The position numbers were made by a program, and so were the translations under genes. A DNA stretch of 64,000 bases from Rhynchopus euleeides (lineage: Eukaryota; Euglenozoa; Diplonemea; Diplonemida; Diplonemidae), in contig OY723249.1 of the NCBI GenBank assembly GCA_963210315.1, forward strand, positions 1,054,569-1,118,568. The letters run 5' to 3'. Below the pieces are notes generated by a model. It was given only the letters and a program-made list of their open reading frames with translations. It did no database searches and was not told the origin of the DNA. This document shows positions 55,336 to 64,000 of the stretch, piece by piece (positions within the stretch are counted from its first letter, which is position 1; each line of letters opens with the position of its first letter).

Positions 55336-57562
55336 TGTGTGATCAGGAATCAGCAATCGCCATGTGGTCGCAAGATCGTGTCTCAGTCGAAGTGGTATTT
55401 CAGAGTGTCGACATCATAACCCGTCTCCAGCCCGCCCTCACTTTCTGAGTACTGCTGGTCTTCTTCTTGGGGGTCTACAGGCTTCGGGGCTTCCTCGTCG
55501 CTCTCGTCGTCAAGGCTGGGTGTCGGCTTGCAGTGTTCGATGTGGATGCGTGTGTTCTTGGGCAGGCGCGGTTTTGTTCTGGAGTATATGGTACTGAGTG
55601 CACCGAGGCTAGGTGCGTCCAAGTCGTTCTCTACAGAGAAAACATGCACGTGTTCGTTTCCTACGTGCTGGCACCGCGTGGATACGACGTTGAAGGGGGC
55701 ACAGAACTGCTTCTGCAGGGCCATGTGTACGCCCACAAGACGCTCCTTTGCACTGTCCTGACAGAACTTCTGACAGATCGGGCACGCTGCAGTGTCATGA
55801 TCCACCTCGGCAGAAGGGTCGTACCGCTGCTTGGGCTCCGGTTTGTTCTCCATCTCCACATTCTCGACCTGCTTCTCTTTGGGGGAACGCCCACGACGCC
55901 GCGCGGCCCCGACTGCCAGCATCGCAGATACAAGTGCGACAGCGATAAAGGCAACTGGCCACACCCACATGGGTATGCCACTCCCCTGCTCCTCCACCAG
56001 CTTCACGTCCGGTGGTGCATTTGTGGTGCTCGGAGGCGCGTCCGTAAAGCCGTTCGGTATCGGTGGCATCGGCGCATCTGTGCCTTTGTTCTTTATTTTG
56101 TATGCCGTTATGAGGGAAGCCTTGGTCTCTTCCAGGGTGGACTTCTTGGGAGTACTCCCGTCACACCCCGTCATAACCTAAAGCTCTCCCTGAAAGTCCA
56201 CAGAGAACACTGCCCTCCACAGACAGTCGTTGCGGAGTGAGACGCTAATCCTCGACGGTGTCTCCCATTCGCCGATGCCCATCTCGACGCCACCTTCGCT
56301 CACGATCCCAGACGGTTTGATCTTGATCGGGAACTTCTCCCCATGAATGTCCGCGCTCTTGATTGTCAGATCAACTTGTGGCCAAGCATAATCAAGGTTA
56401 CCAGAATCAGAGCAGAGGTACTTCCGAAGCTTCTCACACGGCCCAGCCTTGAGAACAGCTTGTTCTTTCCACTCGACGTACATGCAGATTGGGGTTTGTG
56501 TAGACGTCACCGGCTCATCGAAACGTTCGTTCACCGCTGCCCCTTTGTATTCAGATCCATCGGCCCACTCCCATTTGCCACCAGGCATTTTCCTCGCACC
56601 CACCCAGTACGTCGTATCAGCGGTGTCTGTTTCCGGAAACTTATCGACAACCTCCTGCGCCAGAGGGCTTGTGAATGAGAGGAGGTGGCCTTCGTTCTTG
56701 CGGCATGACAACTCCGCACCATACCACGAATAGCTGACATTGGACTTGGTGACGTAGACCGCAGCATCAATCTTAGAGTTGGAGTTTGATGACGTGGTTG
56801 ATGCCGTGACACACCACAACAGAGACACGAGCACGGCGAGGGTCGTGTCTCGTGGCATCGCAACAGCGCACAAGACAGGACTGTGCGTGCCTGTGGGGTG
56901 GTGTGGTGTGGTGAGGATTATTACAACTGCTTGTAACACAAAGTGAAGTGCTGTGAGAGGGGGAAATCGTCGTGATCGTGAATCACGTCGTGACAGATAC
57001 CGAGGTTTCTTGAGCACTGCGCAAGTTATTACCTCTGTGAGTCGCAGTGACGGTACTTCTCTCCACATTTTTGTTTGTGCGCACCTGTGCACACAACGAA
57101 GAGAGGATGTCTGGGTAAACCCGCAGACCCGTTTGCGGGTTCTGGCACTGTGGCAGACGGTGGCACTTGCACCTCCTGCTCGAGGCCCAGCTTCTGCGGG
57201 CCCAGCTTCATCATTCCTATCAAACTTCAGAAGGCATGTGATACAATGCGAGGCCGGGAGCAGTTGTGGGTGGGGTGGGCACTTCGGGACCTGGCACATT
57301 CTTCTTCTCTCCTGTGAACCGCCTTGGCGAGGGCAATCCCAAGCTGTTGACCTTGCGGGACCTTACGGGTACACCACGCCGTCTCCCGCAGGGAAAGCAG
57401 AACCACAGGCGCTGAGCTGCCCCTGCACAAAAACAAACGGCTCACAATGACGTGACATCAGGGCAGGACGCTGACCTGAACCGAGGAATGGGGGAACCTA
57501 ACAACCAAGAATGAACACGCGGGGGGGAAGACTCGCGTGCGAAGGTGACTCGCCTGAAACAG
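55336..57562. repeat. segmental duplication, copy 2 (with 50203-52452)
   Basis: This is the partner of the duplication described at 50203. The upstream block is 57205-57562. Beyond 57562 the two loci diverge: copy 1 continues into the E5 insertion. Confidence 0.8.
55383..56858 (-). pseudogene. C-type-lectin-like membrane protein (copy 2) with in-frame TAG
   Basis: The frame is continuous from the ATG at 56858 to the same end as copy 1, except for one TAG at 56178-56180. Copies 1 and 3 have sense codons there (copy 1: FQGELQVMTG with CAG). A single C-to-T change explains it. The stop falls after the lectin domain and before the stem and transmembrane helix, so termination would give a secreted lectin-like fragment of about 226 residues. 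The lectin half is almost identical to copy 1, whereas the cytoplasmic tail matches copy 3 (VGVHMALQKQFCAPFNVVST). It may be a recent pseudogene, a truncated secreted form, or a readthrough gene. Confidence 0.75.
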
Positions 57563-57892
57563 GGGCGGGGGGGGTCCCACCCTCAGCAGTGAACGGGGGG
57601 AGGGGTACGCAACCTCGGCATTATTGACGCCGGTCTCAGAAATGTTTCAGAGAAGGATACATCCCACGTCTCTGACTTTCTCCGAGTGAGGCGAAGCTCC
57701 GGGAAAACAGCTGGAAAAAAAGATCTCGCTGTGCGCCAAAACCGGGTGAACAAACCTCATGTGGTTTGCCTCATGAAGGTTGGTGCGAATGCTGCGCTTC
57801 ATCCAAAGCAACAAGGCAAGGCAGGTTGTATTTTGTCACCCAAAGCGCTGCCAACTATCTTTTTCACTGCGACAAAGTTCTTCTGACGTGCA
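57563..57892. other. flank of E7, SINE-like fragment
   Basis: The sequence carries an A-run then AAAGATCTCGCTGTGCGCCA (57715-57745), a weak copy of the SINE-like tail, and ACTATCTTTTTCACTG, which resembles 46330. No gene is seen. Confidence 0.35.
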
Positions 57893-60817
57893 CACCACGG
57901 ACTAGTCGCCCGGACGACTAGTCGGGACGACGGGTGAAATGACGACGGGTGAAACGACGGGTGGCACCCGTCGACTCGACGGGTGGACCCGTCGAGTCGA
58001 CGGGTGAACCTGCTGAAACGACGGGTGTTCCAGCCATTTCCTGTTGATATGGGCCAATTTCCATTGAAAACTAGGGGAGTACCTTGCATGGCATCAGGTT
58101 ATTTTTCACGCCGAGCTATCTTCCCTGCACAGACCCACCCCCCCCATTACTTTCCATTTACAATTCCTAGTTGGTGAAGGGGCTGCCCACCGGTGGACCA
58201 CCAGGAGGGGGGTGAGCCATCCAGGTGGGCAGGGGGCCTGGGGGTGGGGCCTCAAGACAACTCCCCCACGACGTCACTCCGCTCTCGAGGACAAACAAAA
58301 TCACCTACGTACCTGAACTGCCAAACACCCCCCCCCTCACTTACGGGTGCGCGGATCTCATGTGCTCTTCGCGCTTTACAGTGGTTTTAAAGAGCTCGAA
58401 ACAAACACAGCAACGCTTTTGTGTCAGCACGCGCGAATGGTGACTGAGGTAGTGCTGGCTCAGTCCCTTCGATTTTGTCCGTTTGCCGCACTCCTGGCAT
58501 GTGACAGTGCAGGTCTGACACGGCGCGTTGTTTTGTGGCCGATGTGCAGCATCATAATGCGCAAACAGTGCTTCTCTCGTGTGGACAACTTTGGAGCACA
58601 CAATGCAGATATGTTGCTGCACAGGCACTGTACCGGATGGGGTTGGTTCTGGCACTTCTGGCACATCCTCGCTGTTGCCCCAGGATTTGGACTTGCAGAT
58701 GCATGCGAGCAGCGTTGCCTTTGGAGTGGTGTTTTCCGGGTCGCCCAGAAATTGTTGGCCCCATCGCCCCCTTTTTGTGACGTGAGATCCAAGGCTGAGG
58801 GACTCGAGTCTCCGCTGCAGTGCTGCCGTTGCTCCCTTCCAACAAGCGTTCCTCGCGGTGACACAGCAGCAAAGCTTTATCGCGCCGAACTTCAGGAGGG
58901 TCGGGGTGCTCGGTTGGTCCAGCAGGCCGCACCCCTTGCCTTTGGTCCTCTGCATTTCGAAGAGCAGCAGGTCCCGTTCGGCGGTCTGCTGCGATGTCAC
59001 CCTCAGGGCATGGCGTTTGGAGACGCCATTCCCCCTCTCCAGTTCCTCGTCACTCAGGGCGAGGGGGTGTGCATCTTCTGGATCAAACCAGTGGCTCATC
59101 GAATGGATATATGTAACACCACGCCCCTCGGATGTTCTCCCAGGTGACACCCACTCCAGGACAAACACAAGGATGTGCATTGCGATGAGCGAGAAGATGA
59201 ACTGTTTCGCGCACTTTCCCTCCTGGTGGTACTTGATGGGGGATGTCGTTGTAGCGGAAATGCACAAGCATTTCCATTGCAATACAGAGTAGATGCTGCA
59301 CCCCCTTCGTCTTGGTAATGGTGAGTAAGCGACTCAGAACATCTCTGGCCTGGTTTCCCGTCATGTTAGAACACGTTGAGCTGCCAAGGACAGCCTTCTG
59401 CACGGCAGGTCCATCAGGCAAGATCTCTGCGAGTATTGCGATGAACCCGTTTATGTCGGCAGGGGGGGTGACCCCTGCGTACAGGCTCTCAAACCCAGCT
59501 TCATGAAGTTCCTGGATGCTAGCCCTGTGGCAGGCGTGGAGCTGTTTCAACCAGTCATTTCGTGGTGTGGTACAAAACGCGCTCCTGTGCGAAGATGACC
59601 CCATCTTACTAAATGCCGACCACAGCTCAAGATGGTCCCCTGCTACCCTAAGCAGGCGAGCCGAAACATCACGTTCGCCTTTTCGAAAACCCCTCTCTGC
59701 ACTCTTGCGATTTGCTTCAGGAAGTTGAACGTGAACCACGTTCTGTACTCATCCTTCTGCTTATCGGCAACTGTCACCAACCGTGTTGCGAAGGCACCGT
59801 CGAAAATGCCTACGGCCAGCCTGCTCTGCTGGGTCTTCTGTGCCTGTTTCTTCTCCGCCTCGTACAGCTTCACCATAGCTGCAGTGCCGCGGGGCAGGCG
59901 TCGGCCATCTCCTTGAGCCCTGTCGGGTGGTCCTTCCCGTTGCTCTTCCGGAGGCCCAACCCGACAAACTCGATGTCTGACCCGCTATTGACACGGGCAG
60001 CGTACATCGTGCGACCATCCTTCGCGGTCGACTTGCTGATCACCCCACCCCCCACCTTCTCATACTTTTTGTACAGGGCAAGACTGATGATGGGATCAGT
60101 CGACTTGATTATCCGCCAGCTTGCCGAGAAGCTGCTTCAGGGCCATGTGGCTCAACCCATCAGCATCACGCTCGACAACATACGTGTTGATCCAAGCACG
60201 TACAAACACCGTCATGTCCACAGCGCTGGCGAGGGCCTGCGCTGCAGTACGCTTTGCCGCTGGCATTGATTGGTGTGGCTCGTCTGGGTGGCCTGGGTGG
60301 TGATGATGGTATCTTGGGGTATCTTGGCCTGGGTGGTGATGAGGGTACGGTATCTTGGAGACTGCCTTGTGGGTTGTGCAAGGGTTGGCTGGGGCGAAAA
60401 TTTGCCTGGCAGAAAAGTGATCACCTTCATGAAGTAGGTTGCTCTGTCAAACTGACACAGTTTGTCAGAGTCAAGATCCCTCGAACAATGAAAATCCACG
60501 AGAACAGCCGTCGCACATGCACTTGAGGCCCCATCACCAACTAGGAATTGTAAATGGAAAGTAATCGGGGGTGGGTCTGTGCAGGGAAGATAGTTCGGCG
60601 TGAAAAATAACCTGATGCCATGCAAGGTACTCCCCTAGTTTTCAATGGAAATTGGCCCATATCAACAGGAAATGGCTGGAACACCCGTCGTTTCAGCAGG
60701 TTCACCCGTCGTGCCGACGGGTGCCACCCGTCGAGTCGACGGGTGCCGCCTGTCGAGTTTTCACCCGTCGTCCCGACTAGTCGACCCCACCCGTCACTGC
60801 CCGACTAGTCCGTGGTG
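57893..60817. mobile_element. DNA transposon E7 with ~290-bp TIRs
   Basis: The left arm 57893-58184 and right arm 60526-60817 are inverted copies, from tips CACCACGGACTAGTCG to an inner CAATTCCTAGTTGGTGA. Both arms hold tandem palindromic words ACGGGTG / CACCCGTCGA, but the number and order differ, showing local rearrangement. The element carries a broken minus-strand gene with C2H2 zinc fingers (58341-60250). A 16-18-base C-run follows at about 60832. The target duplication is unclear (possibly CA). The superfamily is not assigned. Confidence 0.8.
58341..60250 (-). pseudogene. broken zinc-finger gene inside transposon E7
   Basis: Reading on the minus strand, coding-like segments lie in changing frames: 60240-60095 (QALASAVDMTVFVRAWINTY), about 60110-59870 (KSTDPIISLALYKKYEKVGG), 59876-59643 (ADKQKDEYRTWFTFNFLKQI), about 59660-59230, and 59240-58341. 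Each ends in a stop or overlaps the next in another frame, so at least three or four frameshifts are implied; introns at these points lack good GT-AG sites. The last part has three C2H2 zinc fingers: C-x2-C-x12-H-x4-H (CIVCSKVVHTREALFAHYDA), a CQEC finger and a CCVC finger ending HMRSAHP. It could be the decayed transposase or a captured host gene. Confidence 0.6.
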
Positions 60818-60831
60818 CATGTGATAAAACG

Positions 60832-60850
60832 CCCCCCCCCCCCCCCCCAG
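60832..60850 (-). repeat. C-run (G-run on the minus strand) near E7 right end
   Basis: About 17 C in a row lie 15 bp beyond the E7 right tip. This is one of the few long C-runs on the plus strand in the window. Confidence 0.6.
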
Positions 60851-60973
60851 AGTTCAATCGTTTTGAAGTATCAGTGGTGCACGCACAGAATACCCTGCCA
60901 CTGATGCCATTCCGCAGGAGCTGGTTGTAGAGTGCCTGTGCAGAGTGTGGCCACGTGGTCGCAAGATCGTGTC

Positions 60974-62497
60974 TCAGTCGAAGTGGTATCTCAGAGTGTC
61001 GACATCATAACCCGTCTCCAGCCCGCCCTCACTTTCTGAGTACTGCTGGTCTTCTTCCTGAGGGTCTACAGGCTTCGGGGCTTCCTCGTCGCTCTCGTCG
61101 TCAAGGCTGGGTGTCGGCTTGCAGTGTTCGATGTGGATGCGTGTGTTCTTGGGCAGGCGCGGTTTTGTTCTGGAGTATATGGTACTGAGTGCACCGAGGC
61201 TAGGTGCGTCCAAGTCGTTCTCTACAGAGAAGACATGCACATGTTCGTTTCCTACGTGATGGCACCGCGTGGATACGACGTTGAAGGGGGCACAGAACTG
61301 CTTCTGCAGGGCCATGTGTACGCCCACAAGACGCTCCTTTGCACTGTCCTGACAGAACTTCTGACAGATCGCGCACGCTGCAGTGTCATGATCCATCTCG
61401 GCAGAAGGGTCGCACCGCTGCTTGGGCTCCGGTTTGTTCTTCATCTCCACATTCTCGACCTGCTTCTCTTTGGGGGAACGCCCACGACGCCGCGCGGCCC
61501 CGACTGCCATCATCGCAGATACAAGTGCGACGGAGGTGAAGGCAAGTGGCCACACCCACATGGGTATGCCACTCCCCTCCTTCTCATCCACCACCGTCAC
61601 GTCCGGTGGTGCATTTGTGCTGCTCGGAGGCGCGTTCGTCGGCGTCGGAGTCACCTCCGGACTCGGTGTCTTCACCTCATTCCTTCCAAACTGCACCTCT
61701 CTTGGTGGTCGGCACGAACTTTCCAATCTCCCCACTGTGAGTTCACTCCCTTCACACCCTGTCATGACCATTGGGGTCTTGAACTTGTCCACATAGAACA
61801 CTGCCCTCCACCTGCAGTCCTCGCTGAGTAAGACGCTGATCCTCGACGATGTCTCCCATTCGCCGATGCCCATCTCGACGCCATCTTTGCTCACGATCCC
61901 AAGCGGCGAGATGTTGATAGGGGCCGCCCTCCCTTTGATGTACCCGTCTGGGATTGTCAGATCAAGGTGTGACCAAGCACAATCAAGGCCCGCAGAAATA
62001 GAGCAGAGGTACCCCCGTTGTACATCACACGGCCCAGCCTTGAGAACAGCTTCGTCTTGCCACTCGATGTACATGCAGCTTGGGGCTTCCTCAGACGGTG
62101 CCGTGTTGCTGACACTGGAATGGGTGTTCATGAACGTTGTCCGCGAGAAGACAGACCCGTTAGTGAAACGGTCAGTCATGAACGTTGTCATGTAGAACTC
62201 AGATCCGTCGGCCCATTTCCACGTCCCACCGGGCATTTTCCTCGCGCCCACCCAGTACGTCATGTCAGTGTCTTCGTGCGTGAATCCGTTGAGGAGCCCC
62301 TCCGCCAGATGGCTCGTGAGTGAGAGAAGATGGCCCTGCCTCGACCTGCGGCATGCAACCTCTGCGCCGTACCATGTCCCGCTGGAGTTGGACTTGAATA
62401 CAAGGTCCGTATTAATATCAGCGTTCTGCGTGTCCGCTGTGGCACAGACAACTACAGACCACGACAGAAGCAAGACGAGGGCTGTGTCTTGTGGCAT
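60974..62497 (-). CDS. type I membrane protein with C-type-lectin-like domain (copy 3)
   Basis: 507 residues, intronless. The signal peptide MPQDTALVLLLSWSVVVCAT precedes the same fold as copy 1: TWYGAEVACRRSRQGHLLSL, WVGARKMPGGTWKWADGSEF, CMYIEWQDEAVLKAGPC. It has an extra loop between the core strands (TTFMTDRFTNGSVFSRTTFM) and a different Pro-rich stem (TPSPEVTPTPTNAPPSSTNA). The transmembrane helix and tail are nearly identical to copy 2 (IPMWVWPLAFTSVALVSAMM; SESEGGLETGYDVDTLRYHF). Cys-x-x-Cys in the tail (AACAICQKFC) is shared with copy 2. It is likely a functional surface protein; role unknown. Confidence 0.85.
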   Translation of the reverse strand: MPQDTALVLLLSWSVVVCATADTQNADINTDLVFKSNSSGTWYGAEVACRRSRQGHLLSLTSHLAEGLLNGFTHEDTDMTYWVGARKMPGGTWKWADGSEFYMTTFMTDRFTNGSVFSRTTFMNTHSSVSNTAPSEEAPSCMYIEWQDEAVLKAGPCDVQRGYLCSISAGLDCAWSHLDLTIPDGYIKGRAAPINISPLGIVSKDGVEMGIGEWETSSRISVLLSEDCRWRAVFYVDKFKTPMVMTGCEGSELTVGRLESSCRPPREVQFGRNEVKTPSPEVTPTPTNAPPSSTNAPPDVTVVDEKEGSGIPMWVWPLAFTSVALVSAMMAVGAARRRGRSPKEKQVENVEMKNKPEPKQRCDPSAEMDHDTAACAICQKFCQDSAKERLVGVHMALQKQFCAPFNVVSTRCHHVGNEHVHVFSVENDLDAPSLGALSTIYSRTKPRLPKNTRIHIEHCKPTPSLDDESDEEAPKPVDPQEEDQQYSESEGGLETGYDVDTLRYHFD

Positions 62498-64000
62498 TGC
62501 CACAACAGCGCGCAAGACAAGCTTGTGCGTGCCTGTGGGGAGGTGTGGTGGTGGGTGGACATGAGGGTGGGTCGGTGGAATTGGGGAGGTGGTTGTTTCA
62601 TGCTCACCGCCAGGACAGTCTGTGCTTTGACACACAACTGCCTCGAATCATGCCAACAAACACCACTGTTGTGAGGGGGTGCGTGCAAGGCTTTAACAAG
62701 ACTGAAACTCAGAAGAAGGGGGGAGTCAGAGGGCAGGGGCCTTGCCTCTAGTTCTCGAGATTGTGGGCTGTTCGGGACACGTGCTCTCAGATAAGGAGAC
62801 GGTTTGACACAGACGGCCTTGTGTGCCTCGTCACTGGAGGCTCTTTGTGGCTTCCATGGCGACGACGCAGGGATAGTTCGCTGTCTGGTGATTTCTCACA
62901 CTGCTCATTGACGCATACTGACGCCAGCTGTGTCCCGGTATAATATCGGAATAATCACTCGCCTCCACACCTCCCAATGTGAACCCGAACGAATGGCATC
63001 ATACTCAACATATGATGCCGGTGAATGGCGTCGAGGAGAATGAACTTTTTGGTACGCTGCAAACATCAGAAAGGGACCCAGTATCGACAAGCCGAGCGTA
63101 AAGACACAGCTGGCTTGCCTTCTGCACGCCCGAACTTCTGAATGCTGCTCGTTTGCTCTGCTGGGACACGCGTCACAACACCCAGAAACTGCTTCAACTA
63201 CAGGGCCTTCTAAGGTCCATATATCTCATCGTAAAGGGCTGACCAATGCAAGAAGGCGATGTTGTGTTACGTGTGCACACATCTATGGAATGTGTCACTT
63301 CAGTTCTGCCGCCCTTCCTCTATTGTACTTCGTTGGGGGCCTTCGCTCTGTGCCACTGTGTGGCAAACTGTGCCACTTTACAACCAGTTTTGTGAAGCGG
63401 GTCACCGTTTTGCATTTCTGAGCAGAGGCCCCCATTTGATGTCGCTGACGAACTGATGAAGGGGTGGCATGCAGAGCACGGTCGGCAGAGCTGAATGACA
63501 CCTTCCGCGCGAAAGCCATGTGCAAAATAGCTCTTCTGTAACCACGAGCTATGCTCGATCCGTCTCATCGAACCCATCTCTTGCAAGCAAGTGTGTGTTC
63601 AGTGTAAGTGCACCGAGCGGACTCTGATGCAACAGCCACGCATACACGGAACATGTGCGGAGGCCCTTGTGATCGGCAAGATATCTCAGACTCGCATCCC
63701 CTGGATTATTCCAACTTACTGAACGAAGAACGCAAGGAAAGAAAACAGGAATATGGACCATATCATAAACCCCCCCCCCTCCAAAAAACCTATATCTGCC
63801 CCCCCCCCCACCCGCTGGATCGTGAAAGGGCACATTGCACAATGTCATGCAAAGCTTCAACAGCAGGCAGTCCTGGAGAGCAGGCGAGTTAAGAAACTCG
63901 CCCGACCTCCAAAGAAAATACCCCGGATCCCGACACGGCAATCGAACAGGCGAAACAATGGGGAGGGTTGCGCGAGAAGGGTCGAACGGTGTTCAGTCGG
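62498..64000. other. right flank, no gene identified
   Basis: Upstream of copy 3 and to the window end I see only short frames. One dispersed repeat lies at 63326-63440. C-runs occur at 63768-63779 and 63799-63809. Confidence 0.4.
63326..63440 (+). repeat. dispersed repeat, partner of 12728-12862 (minus)
   Basis: GGGGGCCTTCGCTCTGTGCC followed by ACTGTGTGGCAAACTGTGCC and, after a gap, GCATTTCTGAGC matches the minus strand of 12728-12862 with scattered substitutions. Confidence 0.6.

Overview
This is a nuclear segment from a eukaryote, most likely a protist. Evidence: spliced protein-coding genes with GTATG-type donors and C-rich polypyrimidine tracts before the acceptors, an orthologue of the GINS replication subunit PSF2, a SUMO-type (Ulp1) protease, a coiled-coil gene with five phase-consistent exons, and large non-coding stretches full of inverted-repeat elements, minisatellites, (CA)n tracts and long G-runs. 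I cannot name the species. An alga or alveolate-like protist fits the mix of a bacterial-type AA10 polysaccharide monooxygenase joined to cellulose-binding modules, C-type-lectin-like membrane proteins and dense short introns, but this is inference.

Layout. 0.4-3.2 kb: three stacked inverted-repeat elements separated by G-runs. 4.8-6 kb: a weak minus-strand gene. 6.5-10.1 kb: a ~490-520 bp direct repeat around ~2.6 kb of degenerate sequence. 10-21 kb: almost no recognisable gene; it holds a palindrome-bearing minisatellite (14.1-15.06 kb), a ~60-bp degenerate tandem repeat (17.4-17.7 kb) and dispersed repeats. 21-26 kb: a transmembrane exon, a 1.15-kb inverted-repeat element and a coiled-coil gene. 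26.5-29.1 kb: two copies of an A-B-A (LTR-like) repeat. 29.8-31.1 kb: a WD40 gene. 34-37 kb: two coiled-coil genes. 37.3-40.1 kb: tandem AA10 LPMO genes. 40.9-43.8 kb: the Ulp1-protease gene. 44.6-45.4 kb: PSF2. 50.2-62.5 kb: three C-type-lectin-like membrane-protein genes, with two abutting inverted-repeat elements between the first and second and a 2.9-kb transposon carrying a broken zinc-finger gene between the second and third.

All securely recognised genes are on the minus strand, and the long G-runs are mostly on the plus strand. Part of the G asymmetry is therefore C-rich intron 3' ends read from the other side. One Cys/His-rich reading frame at 29.1-29.6 kb is the main plus-strand candidate.

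The most unusual feature is a set of inverted-repeat elements (430-1612, 21702-22849, 52469-54003, 54006-54806, plus a solitary end at 43.94 kb). Each is bounded by TA and next to a G-run, and two of them abut over a single shared TA.
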